The translations under genes and the position numbers were made by a program. Under the pieces are notes generated by a model. That model was given only the letters and a program-made list of their open reading frames with translations. It had not been told where the DNA came from and did not search any database. DNA of 64,000 bases from NCBI RefSeq assembly GCF_029024105.1, contig NZ_CP118963.1, forward strand, positions 248,001 through 312,000, read 5' to 3'. This stretch comes from Acinetobacter lwoffii (GTDB lineage Bacteria > Pseudomonadota > Gammaproteobacteria > Pseudomonadales > Moraxellaceae). Of the stretch, positions 43,959 to 52,416 are shown piece after piece (position 1 is the first letter of the stretch; each line of letters opens with the position of its first letter).

Positions 43959-45524
43959 TTAAAGCGTAATACGTTGACAGCTGATGCGAAAGCATGCGCC
44001 CTGTTCTTGTTGTATATAGTTTAATTGTGCCTGATTTGCTTCGCAAAAACTATGTGATAAATACAATCCTAATCCGGTACCACTAATCGATGTACTAAAA
44101 AAGGGTTTAAACAATAAGGCCTGATCATGTACGGCTACGCCAGAGCCAAAATCCCGTACATCAATCCAGACCCGATGTTCATAGGGATGCACATTCAGCT
44201 GAATATAGGCTGCATCTGCTGAATTGTGACGAATGGCATTACGAATCAGATTAATGAGGATTTGCCGGAATTGTGCTTCATCAAACTGAATTACCAAAGG
44301 GATATCAATATTAAATTGAATCTGATCATGAATATCGGCCAGATCTTCTTGGATAAATAACGGGATAAAATCATTGAGATGAATCGGTATAGGATGGGTT
44401 TCTTTATTTTTGACCATATTCAGCGTGTCCTGAATAATCCGGTCAATCCGGGTCGCCTGTCGGCCAATCATCTGCTGGAGTAGCTGTTGCTGTTCAGTTT
44501 CCGAGTCCAGATATAAATCATTGGCTTGCACAATGGCAGCTAGGGGGTTGCGAATTTCATGGGCAATACTGGCCGAGAGTTGACCCAGTGCAGCAAGTTT
44601 AAGTTGCTGCACCTGCTGATTCAGTTTTTTGGCATCCTGTAACACCAGTAGCATTAGAGTCTGATGTGGCACAATCAGTTTTTGCACCTGCACATGAATA
44701 TTATAGCGACTTTGCTGAGATTCAAACTGAAAGCGCTCACCATTTTCCAGTGTCTCAAAATGGATCAGTTCAAATAAATCTGGCTGTGACTGAGATAAGG
44801 TGAATTTCTCATGGCCGTATTTGGACTCAATTCCAAGAAGATTACAGGCGGCAGGATTACTGAGTACCACATGGTAGTTTTCATCCAGAACCAGATAGCC
44901 GGTTTCAATCTGCTCCAGAATATAGCGGTTAATATTCTGTAAGCGATGCAGTTCCAGCGATTGAGAAAAATTTAGATTTTCCAGAATCTGAAAGCGGCGT
45001 ATGGCAATTTGTCCAGTGCCATAGACCACAAAAAATAAAAAGGCCAGCAAGGCGCTATTACTGATATTGCTGAGTGATGAAAATGCAAAAATACTGCCGA
45101 TAAAATGCTGATAAATTACGCTGATAACAGCAACCAGCGTGACGACCAAGGCCTTTTTTGCATCTAATAATAAAGATGCAGAAAAGATAGTAATCACAAA
45201 CAGCAGCCCGATTTGCAGATTAGGACCGTCGCTCGCCAAAGTCAGCAAACTTAAAACGCAGACATCGCTAAAGAAAATCATAATCAGCTGCGGCTGGATC
45301 AGGCGTCTGATCCATTTCAGCACAAACAGCTGTACGGTATTGATCGCAACCCCGATTCCCAGTGCATAATAATACAGCTGCGGGTATTGATAATCGGTGG
45401 TGAGTTCGGGGTAGGTCAGCATAAAAATCAGCAACAAACCGGTGCTGATCAGCAGACGATAAGCGCTGTACCAGATACCGAGATGGTATTGATTCAGTTC
45501 AGCATAGTTTTTTTGTTGTGCCAT
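43959..45524 (-). CDS. pilS: Sensor histidine kinase PilS
   Basis: 521 aa. Six hydrophobic segments (about 20-180) form the membrane sensor, a PAS-like domain follows (about 200-300), then HisKA with the phosphoacceptor His in SIAHEIRNPLAAIV (near 318) and a HATPase domain (about 400-510; NLIRNAIRHNS, GTGLGLYLS). PilS monitors pilin levels and phosphorylates or dephosphorylates PilR. ATG 45524 is chosen over a GTG two codons earlier. It lies 22 bases after the gacA-like gene in the same orientation. Confidence 0.93.
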   Translation of the reverse strand: MAQQKNYAELNQYHLGIWYSAYRLLISTGLLLIFMLTYPELTTDYQYPQLYYYALGIGVAINTVQLFVLKWIRRLIQPQLIMIFFSDVCVLSLLTLASDGPNLQIGLLFVITIFSASLLLDAKKALVVTLVAVISVIYQHFIGSIFAFSSLSNISNSALLAFLFFVVYGTGQIAIRRFQILENLNFSQSLELHRLQNINRYILEQIETGYLVLDENYHVVLSNPAACNLLGIESKYGHEKFTLSQSQPDLFELIHFETLENGERFQFESQQSRYNIHVQVQKLIVPHQTLMLLVLQDAKKLNQQVQQLKLAALGQLSASIAHEIRNPLAAIVQANDLYLDSETEQQQLLQQMIGRQATRIDRIIQDTLNMVKNKETHPIPIHLNDFIPLFIQEDLADIHDQIQFNIDIPLVIQFDEAQFRQILINLIRNAIRHNSADAAYIQLNVHPYEHRVWIDVRDFGSGVAVHDQALLFKPFFSTSISGTGLGLYLSHSFCEANQAQLNYIQQEQGACFRISCQRITL

Positions 45525-45546
45525 ATGCACCGGAAATCGTTAAAAG

Positions 45547-46182
45547 CTAAGGTTTAATGAGTCCATAGCGCATGGCCAGATGAGTCAGTTTAACATCGCT
45601 ATCGATATTCAGTTTTTCAAAAATACGGTAACGATAAGTATTCACGGTTTTAACACTCACAAAGAGCTTGTCGGCAATTTCCTGGGCGCTGATACAATTC
45701 ACGACCATCATCGCGACTTGCATTTCACGCTCTGACAATGCATCAAAAGGCGATTGTTGTGTATCAGAAAGGTAAGAGCTTGCTAACTGTTCCGCAATGT
45801 CTGCACTGAAATATTTGCCGCCTTGCATGACTTTGTTAATCGCACGGACCATTTCCGAAATCGGGGCCCCTTTGGTGATATAACCTTTGGCACCGGCTTT
45901 CAATAACAGGGACGGATAAGGCTCTTCTGCTAAACCGCTAACCGCCAAAACTTTGGTTTCCGGCGCACTCTGAAGTAGACGGCGCGTGGTTTCTACGCCA
46001 CCAATGCCCGGCATATTCACATCTAACAAAACTACATCAGGATGATGTTGACGAACTAGAGAGATCGCTTCTTCACCAGATTCAGCTTGTCCAATTACCT
46101 GAACCTCCGCATGGTCTTCTAGCATTCTGCAAATTCCAGTACGAACTAATTCATGGTCGTCCACAACTAAAACTGTGATCAC
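45547..46182 (-). CDS. gacA: LuxR-type response regulator, GacA/UvrY family
   Basis: 211 aa. The receiver domain has Asp54 in DVVLLDVNMPG and the AEEPYPSLLLKAGAKGYITKGA stretch (family marker KGYITKGA) near 108-115; a LuxR HTH follows (about 145-205; LSEREMQVAMMVVN, SVKTVNTYRYRIFEKL). GacA with the kinase GacS controls CsrA-antagonising small RNAs and virulence traits. GTG start, with no ATG upstream in frame. GacS is not in the window. Location directly upstream of pilS-pilR suggests co-transcription of global and pilus regulators. Confidence 0.92.
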   Translation of the reverse strand: MITVLVVDDHELVRTGICRMLEDHAEVQVIGQAESGEEAISLVRQHHPDVVLLDVNMPGIGGVETTRRLLQSAPETKVLAVSGLAEEPYPSLLLKAGAKGYITKGAPISEMVRAINKVMQGGKYFSADIAEQLASSYLSDTQQSPFDALSEREMQVAMMVVNCISAQEIADKLFVSVKTVNTYRYRIFEKLNIDSDVKLTHLAMRYGLIKP

Positions 46183-46351
46183 CTACGCTCTCCCTCTGTT
46201 AAAAAAATCATTTTTTTGTTACATAAAGCAAAATAAGCTTGCAATGAAAGTACAAAATTAGCAATCCTATTCGCAAGATTAAATCTGAAACTTATCACAC
46301 AGTGTCAAGAACAAAAAATGTTCGGCATTGTGTTTAAATGTAAGGCATATT

Positions 46352-46381
46352 AGAGGTAATACGCAAATCAATCTTACCTCT
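46352..46381. repeat. Perfect 8-bp inverted repeat ahead of pbpG
   Basis: AGAGGTAA (46352-46359) and TTACCTCT (46374-46381) flank 14 bases, ending 20 bases before the pbpG start. No T-run. Fits an operator or a leader hairpin affecting translation. Confidence 0.5.
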
Positions 46382-46401
46382 GTTAGTTGAGTGAAGGAAT
46401 A

Positions 46402-47463
46402 GTGAAGAAAATAAACAAGTCTTTAAGGCATCTACTCGGCCTGTCCGTGTTAATCAGCATGAGCACGACAAGTTTTGCTGAAATCATTATGAATTCTGGC
46501 ACGGCAGAGGACGGTTCCAGCATTAGTTGGTCTTCTGAAGAAGTTAACCAGTTAATGAGCGATGATTTTAATGCGTCAGCCAATGAGCCTTCGCCACCCG
46601 GGTCTGCAACAGTGACCACTACTTTGCGTCAGGTCGGCACAGCAGCGCCAGCAGCAGCCAAACCTGCTTATACTGCGCCGCAGATTATTGATACGAATCA
46701 TTTTAGTAATCAACCTTCTGTCAATGCACGGGCTGCACTGGTCATGGATGCACAAACCGGTGAGGTGCTGTTTAGCAAAAATACCAATACTGCCTATCCG
46801 ATTGCATCGATTACCAAGCTGATGACAGCGGTGGTCATTTCTGATGCACGTCTGAACATGTCGGAAAAAATCACACTACAACAGGCTGATTTTTCCTGTT
46901 CAGGTTGTAAAAGCTCAAGCTCGACTTTAAGAGCAGGGGACAGCATGAACCGTGCTGAAGCTTTACTGTTTGCTCTGATGAAGTCCGAGAATCCGGCTGC
47001 TGCCGCTTTGGCACGCACTTATCCAGGTGGCCGATCAGCGTTTATTGCCAAAATGAATGCAAAAGCCAAAGAGCTCGGCATGAATTCTACCCGCTTCATG
47101 GAGTCAACCGGTTTGCATCCGGGTAACATGGCTTCAGCTCGTGACTTGGGAATCTTGGTAAATACTGCCTCTCAATATGGCCTGATTCGCCAGTTCTCGA
47201 CCACGCCAAGCTATGACTTTAACTTGGGTTATCGTGTGTTGAAATCGAATAATACCAATGCCTTGGTACGTAATGGCGGCTGGAATATTAATATTTCTAA
47301 AACCGGTTTTATTAATGAAGCAGGGCGCTGTGTGGTGATGCACACGACTCTGAATAACCGTCCGGTGGCGGTGGTACTTTTAGGTGCAAACAGCTCACAG
47401 GCGCGTACCAATGATGCGACCCGTTTAATGAGTTGGGTCAGCCAGCAACCTAAACGAATCTAA
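46402..47463 (+). CDS. pbpG: D-alanyl-D-alanine endopeptidase (PBP7/8)
   Basis: 353 aa from GTG 46402 with GAAGGA just upstream; a TTG at 46387 would add five residues. Signal peptide about 1-26 (TTSFAEI). The three penicillin-binding motifs are SITK (Ser near 134; PIASITKLMTAVV), SEN (KSENPAA, near 194) and KTG (ISKTGFINEAG, near 298). It cleaves D-Ala-mDAP cross-links in peptidoglycan; in A. baumannii PBP7/8 is linked to survival in serum and wall morphology, as I recall. Monocistronic. Confidence 0.93.
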   Translation: MKKINKSLRHLLGLSVLISMSTTSFAEIIMNSGTAEDGSSISWSSEEVNQLMSDDFNASANEPSPPGSATVTTTLRQVGTAAPAAAKPAYTAPQIIDTNHFSNQPSVNARAALVMDAQTGEVLFSKNTNTAYPIASITKLMTAVVISDARLNMSEKITLQQADFSCSGCKSSSSTLRAGDSMNRAEALLFALMKSENPAAAALARTYPGGRSAFIAKMNAKAKELGMNSTRFMESTGLHPGNMASARDLGILVNTASQYGLIRQFSTTPSYDFNLGYRVLKSNNTNALVRNGGWNINISKTGFINEAGRCVVMHTTLNNRPVAVVLLGANSSQARTNDATRLMSWVSQQPKRI

Positions 47464-47476
47464 TTGATTGGTTCAT

Positions 47477-47507
47477 AAAAAAACCCTGCAAGTGCAGGGT
47501 TTTTTTA
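47477..47507 (+). terminator. Bidirectional terminator between pbpG and thrC
   Basis: AAAAAAACCCTGCA/TGCAGGGTTTTTTT around AG; convergent genes. Confidence 0.92.
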
Positions 47508-47520
47508 ATTCTGGCCGGAA

Positions 47521-48660
47521 TTACATATTCGACAGAATAGAGTCTTTAACTTGACTCATAGTTGCATCAATCGACAACATCACGGCATCAGCACATTGCT
47601 TGATAGCAGTGTCTGGATCTTTCAGACCGTTACCCGTTACGGTACATACGATTACTGAACCTTCAGCAATTTTACCCGCTTTAATATCACGGATGGCACC
47701 GCCGACAGACGCAGCAGATGCCGGCTCTACGAACACACCTTCATACATAGAAAGCAGACGTTGAGCTTCGAGAATCTCCGCATCAGTCAGTTCATCGAAC
47801 CAGCCGTTTGAATCACGAACAACCGCTTTAGCATGATTGAAGCTTTGCGGATTGCCGATACGAATCGCAGTTGCAACAGTTTCCGGGTTTTCTACTGGAC
47901 CGCCACGAAGGAACGGTGCAGCACCAGAGGCTTGGTAACCTGCCATGATTGGCAAGCCAGCCGGTTTAGGACCAGTAAAGGCATCAGTTTCAGCATCGTA
48001 AACGACTTGCTCAAATTCTTCTTTCGACTGGTTGGCAACCGCTTCAGTATAACCCATCCAGTGCGCAGTGATGTTACCCGCATTACCGACTGGCAGGCAG
48101 TGATAATCCGGTGCACGACCTAAAGCTTCAACGATCTCGTAAGCAATGGTTTTTTGACCTTGCAGACGGTATGGGTTGATTGAGTTTACAATCGTTACCG
48201 GTGCCTGATCGGCAACTTCTTTGACCAGACGCATACCGTCATCAAAGTTACCGCGAATTTGCATGGTGATCGCACCATACATCATCGCTTGTGCCATTTT
48301 ACCCATGGCAATTTTGCCTTCAGGGATGAGCACGAATGCTTTAATGCCGGCACGCGCAGCGTATGCAGCCGCTGCTGCAGAGGTGTTACCAGTAGATGCG
48401 CAGATGATGGCTTTAGAGCCTTCTTCAACGGCTTTGGTCACCGCCATAGTCATACCGCGGTCTTTAAATGAACCAGTCGGGTTTAAGCCCTCGTACTTCA
48501 CATAAATTTCAACATCTTTACCAATAATGCGTGGAATATTCTCAAGCTTGATCAGTGGAGTATTACCTTCACCCAAAGAGATCGCACGAGTAGTTGCAGA
48601 CACTGGTAAACGGTCGCGATAGCGGTCAACTAAACCAGTATAACGATTGGCATTCGACAT
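47521..48660 (-). CDS. thrC: Threonine synthase
   Basis: 379 aa, the shorter class I type. A PLP enzyme that converts O-phosphohomoserine to threonine. The PLP lysine is in GLNPTGSFKDRGMT near residue 60; the phosphate-binding ICASTGNTSAAAAAYAA glycine loop lies near 84-100, and the VGNAGNITAHWMGY region near 188. ATG 48660 matches the family N-terminus (NRYTGLVDRYRDRLP); the longer frame reaches into the leader. It follows hom after 56 bases, the Pseudomonas/Acinetobacter hom-thrC arrangement. Confidence 0.95.
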   Translation of the reverse strand: MSNANRYTGLVDRYRDRLPVSATTRAISLGEGNTPLIKLENIPRIIGKDVEIYVKYEGLNPTGSFKDRGMTMAVTKAVEEGSKAIICASTGNTSAAAAAYAARAGIKAFVLIPEGKIAMGKMAQAMMYGAITMQIRGNFDDGMRLVKEVADQAPVTIVNSINPYRLQGQKTIAYEIVEALGRAPDYHCLPVGNAGNITAHWMGYTEAVANQSKEEFEQVVYDAETDAFTGPKPAGLPIMAGYQASGAAPFLRGGPVENPETVATAIRIGNPQSFNHAKAVVRDSNGWFDELTDAEILEAQRLLSMYEGVFVEPASAASVGGAIRDIKAGKIAEGSVIVCTVTGNGLKDPDTAIKQCADAVMLSIDATMSQVKDSILSNM

Positions 48661-48716
48661 GATGATGTTCCAATTGTGTGTAGAGCTTGGCAAGGGGAAT
48701 CCTCCCCTCAACCCGA

Positions 48717-50024
48717 TTAATTATCAAGCGATTCTAAACGAATTCGTACAATTTCGCCATGAATGACGGGTAATGCTTGAATTTGTGAAAGCGCTGCATC
48801 CATTTTTGATTCGACGATAGGATCGGTCAGAATCACGATAGGAATAAGGTCTTTGGATAAACGCGGTTGCTGCATGATCGCATCAATACTGATGCCGGCA
48901 CGACTGAGAATTGTGGTGACATCGGCAAGCACGCCCATCTGATCTTCGGCATTAATACGGATGTAATAGCCGGTGGTCATTTGTTCACGACTCAAGATCG
49001 GTAAATCACTGAGCGCTTCAAAAGCCAGTTGCGGAATAGTACCTGCGCCGTCTTCTGTGTAAATGATGTCACGGACAATATCGACGACATCAGCAACAAC
49101 CGCAGAAGCCGTTGGTCCCGCACCTGCGCCAGCACCATAGTACAGTGTTGGGCCGACCGCATTCGCTTGTACCAGAACCGCATTTTTCACGCCGTTAACA
49201 TTGGCAATCAGCTGGTCATCTGGAATTAGGGTCGGGTGTACACGGAGTTCAATCCCGGCATCAGTACGGCGTGCAATGCCCAGATGTTTAATCCGGAAAC
49301 CGAGGTCTTCGGCATATTTCACATCTTGTGCCGTGACTTTGCCAATGCCTTCAGTAAAGACTTTGTCAAACTGAAGTGGAATACCAAAGGCACATGAGGC
49401 CAGAATCGTCAGCTTGTGTGCTGCGTCAATGCCTTCCACGTCAAAGGTCGGATCGGCTTCGGCATAACCCAGTTCTTGCGCTTCTTTCAGCACATCTTCA
49501 AAAGCGCGGCCTTTTTCACGCATTTCACTAAGAATGAAGTTACCTGTGCCGTTAATAATACCGGCCAGCCATTCAATCTTGTTGGCTGCCAAACCTTCAC
49601 GGATCACTTTAATAATTGGAATGCCACCAGCCACTGCGGCTTCATAGGCAATTTGCACGGCATTGTCTTCAGCCGCTTTAAACAGTTCATTACCGTGTTC
49701 AGCCAAGAGTGCTTTGTTGGCGGTTACAATATGTTTGCCATGTTTCATGGCTTCCATGATGACTTCATAGGCAGGATGAATTCCGCCCATGACTTCAACC
49801 ACCACGTCTACATCAGGTTGACGCACGATGTCCATCAAATCAGCACTTTGTTTGACCGATTCTGGCAGATCCAGATCAGGACGTGGACGACGGGTGCCTA
49901 CATGGGTAATTTCAATTTCACGACCGGTGCGACGTTTGATCTCAGCAGCATTTTCTTTTAATAGTTTCAAGGCACCACCACCTACAGTACCAAGACCGAG
50001 GATTGCCAGACGAACTGGTTTCAC
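48717..50024 (-). CDS. hom: Homoserine dehydrogenase
   Basis: 435 aa, monofunctional (no aspartate kinase domain). NAD(P)-binding Rossmann domain with GLGTVGGG at about 9-16; catalytic domain with GIINGTGNFIL near 172 and the Lys/Glu-containing DVEGIDAAHKLTILA near 214; C-terminal ACT domain (about 350-430; YYIRINAEDQMGVLADVT) for threonine feedback. GTG start at 50024 with GGAG 8 bases upstream; the frame extended upstream has no conserved residues. Makes homoserine for threonine and methionine. Confidence 0.95.
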   Translation of the reverse strand: MKPVRLAILGLGTVGGGALKLLKENAAEIKRRTGREIEITHVGTRRPRPDLDLPESVKQSADLMDIVRQPDVDVVVEVMGGIHPAYEVIMEAMKHGKHIVTANKALLAEHGNELFKAAEDNAVQIAYEAAVAGGIPIIKVIREGLAANKIEWLAGIINGTGNFILSEMREKGRAFEDVLKEAQELGYAEADPTFDVEGIDAAHKLTILASCAFGIPLQFDKVFTEGIGKVTAQDVKYAEDLGFRIKHLGIARRTDAGIELRVHPTLIPDDQLIANVNGVKNAVLVQANAVGPTLYYGAGAGAGPTASAVVADVVDIVRDIIYTEDGAGTIPQLAFEALSDLPILSREQMTTGYYIRINAEDQMGVLADVTTILSRAGISIDAIMQQPRLSKDLIPIVILTDPIVESKMDAALSQIQALPVIHGEIVRIRLESLDN

Positions 50025-50129
50025 GTCACACTCCAAATTAAACAGTTTTTTACAAGAACCTAGATCATAGCTAAAAAAACCGCCTGACTCTAGGGTCATT
50101 TTCAGAATATCTTTATCTATAAATTAAAG

Positions 50130-50159
50130 TTAAATAACGTATTAAAATGAGTTATTTAA
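50130..50159 (-). terminator. Possible weak terminator at the end of the DsbC-like gene
   Basis: TTAAATAAC (50130-50138) and GTTATTTAA (50151-50159) form a perfect 9-bp AT-rich stem with a 12-base loop that overlaps the stop codon. On the minus strand it is followed by CTTTAATTT, only partly a T-run. Confidence 0.35.
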
Positions 50160-50964
50160 GCCGGTTCAATAATTCCGAGGTAGACAGGTAACCGCCCAGA
50201 TAAGCCCCTGCTGAATTATAAATGGCAGGGGTGCCATTCACGCCCATATTCAGACCCATTTGATATTGATCTTGAACAGGATTTTCACATTTTTCTGCGC
50301 TAATCTGTGCACCGGCAATCGCCTGGTCAAACGCACTACGGCGGTCGGCACTGCACCAGATCGCTTCCATGGCTGGCATATGCTGTTCACCACGCGGCCA
50401 GGCGATATAACGCACTTCAATGCCTTTGGCATTCATCTCATCCATTTGTTCATGGAATTTATGGCAATACGGACAACTGACATCGGTAAACACATAGACC
50501 ACATGCTTGGTTTTGCCTTTGGCTGGATAGACCAGCAAGTCTGCTGGCTTGAGTTCGGCAAAGAGTTTATTGTTGATGCCTGCTTGCAGATTTTCGCTGA
50601 CATTGTGCAGCTGTTTATCGCCGAGACGGATCACATCGCCCTGAATCAGATACTTACCGTCACTGGTGACATAGACCGCAGACATGCCTTCCAGGCTGAC
50701 CCAGAACAGGTTCGGGACTTCGGTGGCTTTAATGTCGGTGATTTTGGCACTGATGCCGGCAGTCTTGAAATGCTTTTCCAAGGTCGAAACCAGGCGCTGT
50801 TGGGCATTACGTTCGGTCAGGGTAGAGGCTTCGCCCGTTGCTGGTGCACTTGCAGTGAGCGTATCTTGCTTTTTATCGTTGTTCGTGGAATTGGAACATG
50901 CGCTAAGCCCCAAACCAGCAGCAAGTGTGCAAGCCATAAAAACTTTTGAGCGGGCAAATGTCAT
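50152..50964 (-). CDS. DsbC/DsbG-like thiol:disulfide interchange protein, predicted lipoprotein
   Basis: 270 aa. The signal peptide ends in a lipobox, GLSACSN, so Cys23 is probably lipidated, unlike soluble DsbC of E. coli. An N-terminal dimerisation-like domain (about 50-125) precedes a thioredoxin fold with active site CPYC in FTDVSCPYCHKF near 166-169 and a cis-Pro motif NGTPAIYN near 243. It would isomerise or reduce wrong disulfides in the periplasm. Located between hom and xerD, as dsbC and xerD neighbour each other in many gammaproteobacteria. Confidence 0.88.
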   Translation of the reverse strand: MTFARSKVFMACTLAAGLGLSACSNSTNNDKKQDTLTASAPATGEASTLTERNAQQRLVSTLEKHFKTAGISAKITDIKATEVPNLFWVSLEGMSAVYVTSDGKYLIQGDVIRLGDKQLHNVSENLQAGINNKLFAELKPADLLVYPAKGKTKHVVYVFTDVSCPYCHKFHEQMDEMNAKGIEVRYIAWPRGEQHMPAMEAIWCSADRRSAFDQAIAGAQISAEKCENPVQDQYQMGLNMGVNGTPAIYNSAGAYLGGYLSTSELLNRLK

Positions 50965-51063
50965 AAATAACCCTTTTCTTCTTGGACTAAAAACAGAGCA
51001 TTAGCATAACAAAAAAAAATACAATCACGTCAAACTTCTCAGTTTATTCGACCTGTAAACGTT

Positions 51064-51981
51064 TTAAGCCCGTGGATGATGGGTCGCGTGTAGCTGTTGC
51101 ATCCGTACCTGCGCCACATGAGTATAAATCTGGGTGGTAGACAGATCACTATGTCCGAGTAACATCTGTACCACACGTAAGTCTGCGCCATGATTGAGTA
51201 AATGGGTGGCAAAGGCATGGCGCAAGGTATGCGGTGACAGTTCGGATTGAATTCCGGCCTGCAGCGCATAACGCTTAATGGCATACCAGAAATTCTGCCG
51301 GCTCATGATGCCGCCATGCTGGGTCAGAAACAGATAATCGGTCGAAGTCTTGTACAGTTGCGGACGGGCTTCATTCAGATATTTTTCCACCCATTCACAG
51401 GCCATTTGTCCCATTGGAATCAGACGTTCTTTATTCCCCTTACCGACGATACGTAAATAACCCTGTTTTAAGTTGATCAGTTCCAGACGCAGGTTAATCA
51501 GTTCGGTCACCCGAAGTCCGCAGGCATACAGCACTTCAAACATGGCGCGATCGCGCAGCCCTAATGCCGTGTTGATATCCGGGGCATGAATCAAGGCTTC
51601 AACATCAGCTTCGGACAAATCTTTAGGTAAGGCCCGGCCCAGTTTCGGGGTTTTATGTGCGGCCACCGGATTGTCACTACGCAGTTTTTGCTCGCGTAAA
51701 AATTTATAAAATGAACGCAAGGCAGACAGGCAGCGGGCAATCGAACGTGGGCTTTTTTGCTGTTTGGTCAGCGCAATCAGTACATCGGAAATATCATCAT
51801 GATTCCATTCGGGCAGAGGCTTGCTCAAGCATTCTGCACATTGCACCAGATCGGACAAATAGGCATTGCGGGTATGCGGGCTGACCGTTTGTGCAATCAG
51901 ATAATCACGAAAACCTTGCAAATAACTGAACGCATCAGGAATCTGGACAGGGGCAGGAATACGGGGTTTTTTATTCAGCAT
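51064..51981 (-). CDS. xerD: Tyrosine recombinase XerD
   Basis: 305 aa. SAM-like core-binding domain (about 20-110; FRDYLIAQTVSPHTRNAYLSDL) and catalytic domain (about 125-300) with the catalytic residues in order: Arg in YACGLRVTELINL, Lys in GKGNKERLIPMG, HTLRH (SPHTLRHAFATH), His in LLGHSDLSTT and the nucleophile Tyr in TTQIYTHV. With XerC it resolves chromosome dimers at dif. XerD rather than XerC is favoured by overall features and the DsbC-type neighbour; this distinction is not certain. No dif site is seen in the window. Confidence 0.88.
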   Translation of the reverse strand: MLNKKPRIPAPVQIPDAFSYLQGFRDYLIAQTVSPHTRNAYLSDLVQCAECLSKPLPEWNHDDISDVLIALTKQQKSPRSIARCLSALRSFYKFLREQKLRSDNPVAAHKTPKLGRALPKDLSEADVEALIHAPDINTALGLRDRAMFEVLYACGLRVTELINLRLELINLKQGYLRIVGKGNKERLIPMGQMACEWVEKYLNEARPQLYKTSTDYLFLTQHGGIMSRQNFWYAIKRYALQAGIQSELSPHTLRHAFATHLLNHGADLRVVQMLLGHSDLSTTQIYTHVAQVRMQQLHATHHPRA

Positions 51982-52099
51982 AGGGTGAAAGGATCTGATC
52001 TAAAAAAGCGATAATCGGGATTGGTATTCTCCACTGTAGTTTAATTTTATGACAGTGTCGATGTGGTATAAGGCTAAATCGAAATGTAATTAATCTTAT

Positions 52100-52129
52100 T
52101 TGTTAATTATTCTCATTTGTTTGTATACT
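52100..52129 (+). promoter_or_regulatory. feoAB promoter with Fur box
   Basis: TGTTAATTATTCTCA (52101-52115) matches the 7-1-7 Fur palindrome TGATAAT-N-ATTATCA at 12 of 14 positions. It overlaps the -35 region (TTGTTA, 52100-52105), with an 18-bp spacer to TATACT (52124-52129). Iron-bound Fur would block RNA polymerase directly. Confidence 0.75.
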
Positions 52130-52155
52130 GTACAAAATAGTTTAGGAATTTCACG

Positions 52156-52416
52156 GTGCGTTTGTCTGATTTAAAAGCAAAACAAATTGCCATCATTCGA
52201 AAAGTGAGTCGAACAACTGATGGTGAAAGTGCTCTACACGATGTCGTCGCGAGTCGTTTGGAAACTTTAGGCTTTGTACCAGGTACAAAGGTACAGGTCA
52301 TTACTAAAGGTATTTTTGGTGGAGATCCCATTTTGATTCAAGTTGGATTCACACGTTTTGCTTTGCGTAAATCAGAAGCAGCCAAAATTGAAATCGAACA
52401 GGCGGTGTCGGCATGA
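52156..52416 (+). CDS. feoA: Ferrous iron transport protein A
   Basis: 86 aa, SH3-like fold cytosolic partner of FeoB. Family features: LSDLKAKQIAIIRKV at the start, RLETLGFVPGTKVQVI near 36-51, and GGDPILIQVGFTRFALRKSEA towards the end. GTG start at 52156 with AGGA 8 bases upstream. Overlaps feoB by 4 bp (ATGA), so the two are coupled. A Fur box lies 40-55 bases upstream. Confidence 0.94.
   Translation: MRLSDLKAKQIAIIRKVSRTTDGESALHDVVASRLETLGFVPGTKVQVITKGIFGGDPILIQVGFTRFALRKSEAAKIEIEQAVSA

Noticed and set aside
49416..49961. 181-aa open frame on the plus strand
   Set aside because: Antisense shadow inside hom; aromatic- and His-rich composition typical of a reverse reading of a conserved gene.
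50260..50949. 229-aa open frame on the plus strand
   Set aside because: It lies wholly antisense to the DsbC-like gene, has no ribosome site and no recognisable motif; the minus-strand frame has signal peptide and CPYC site.
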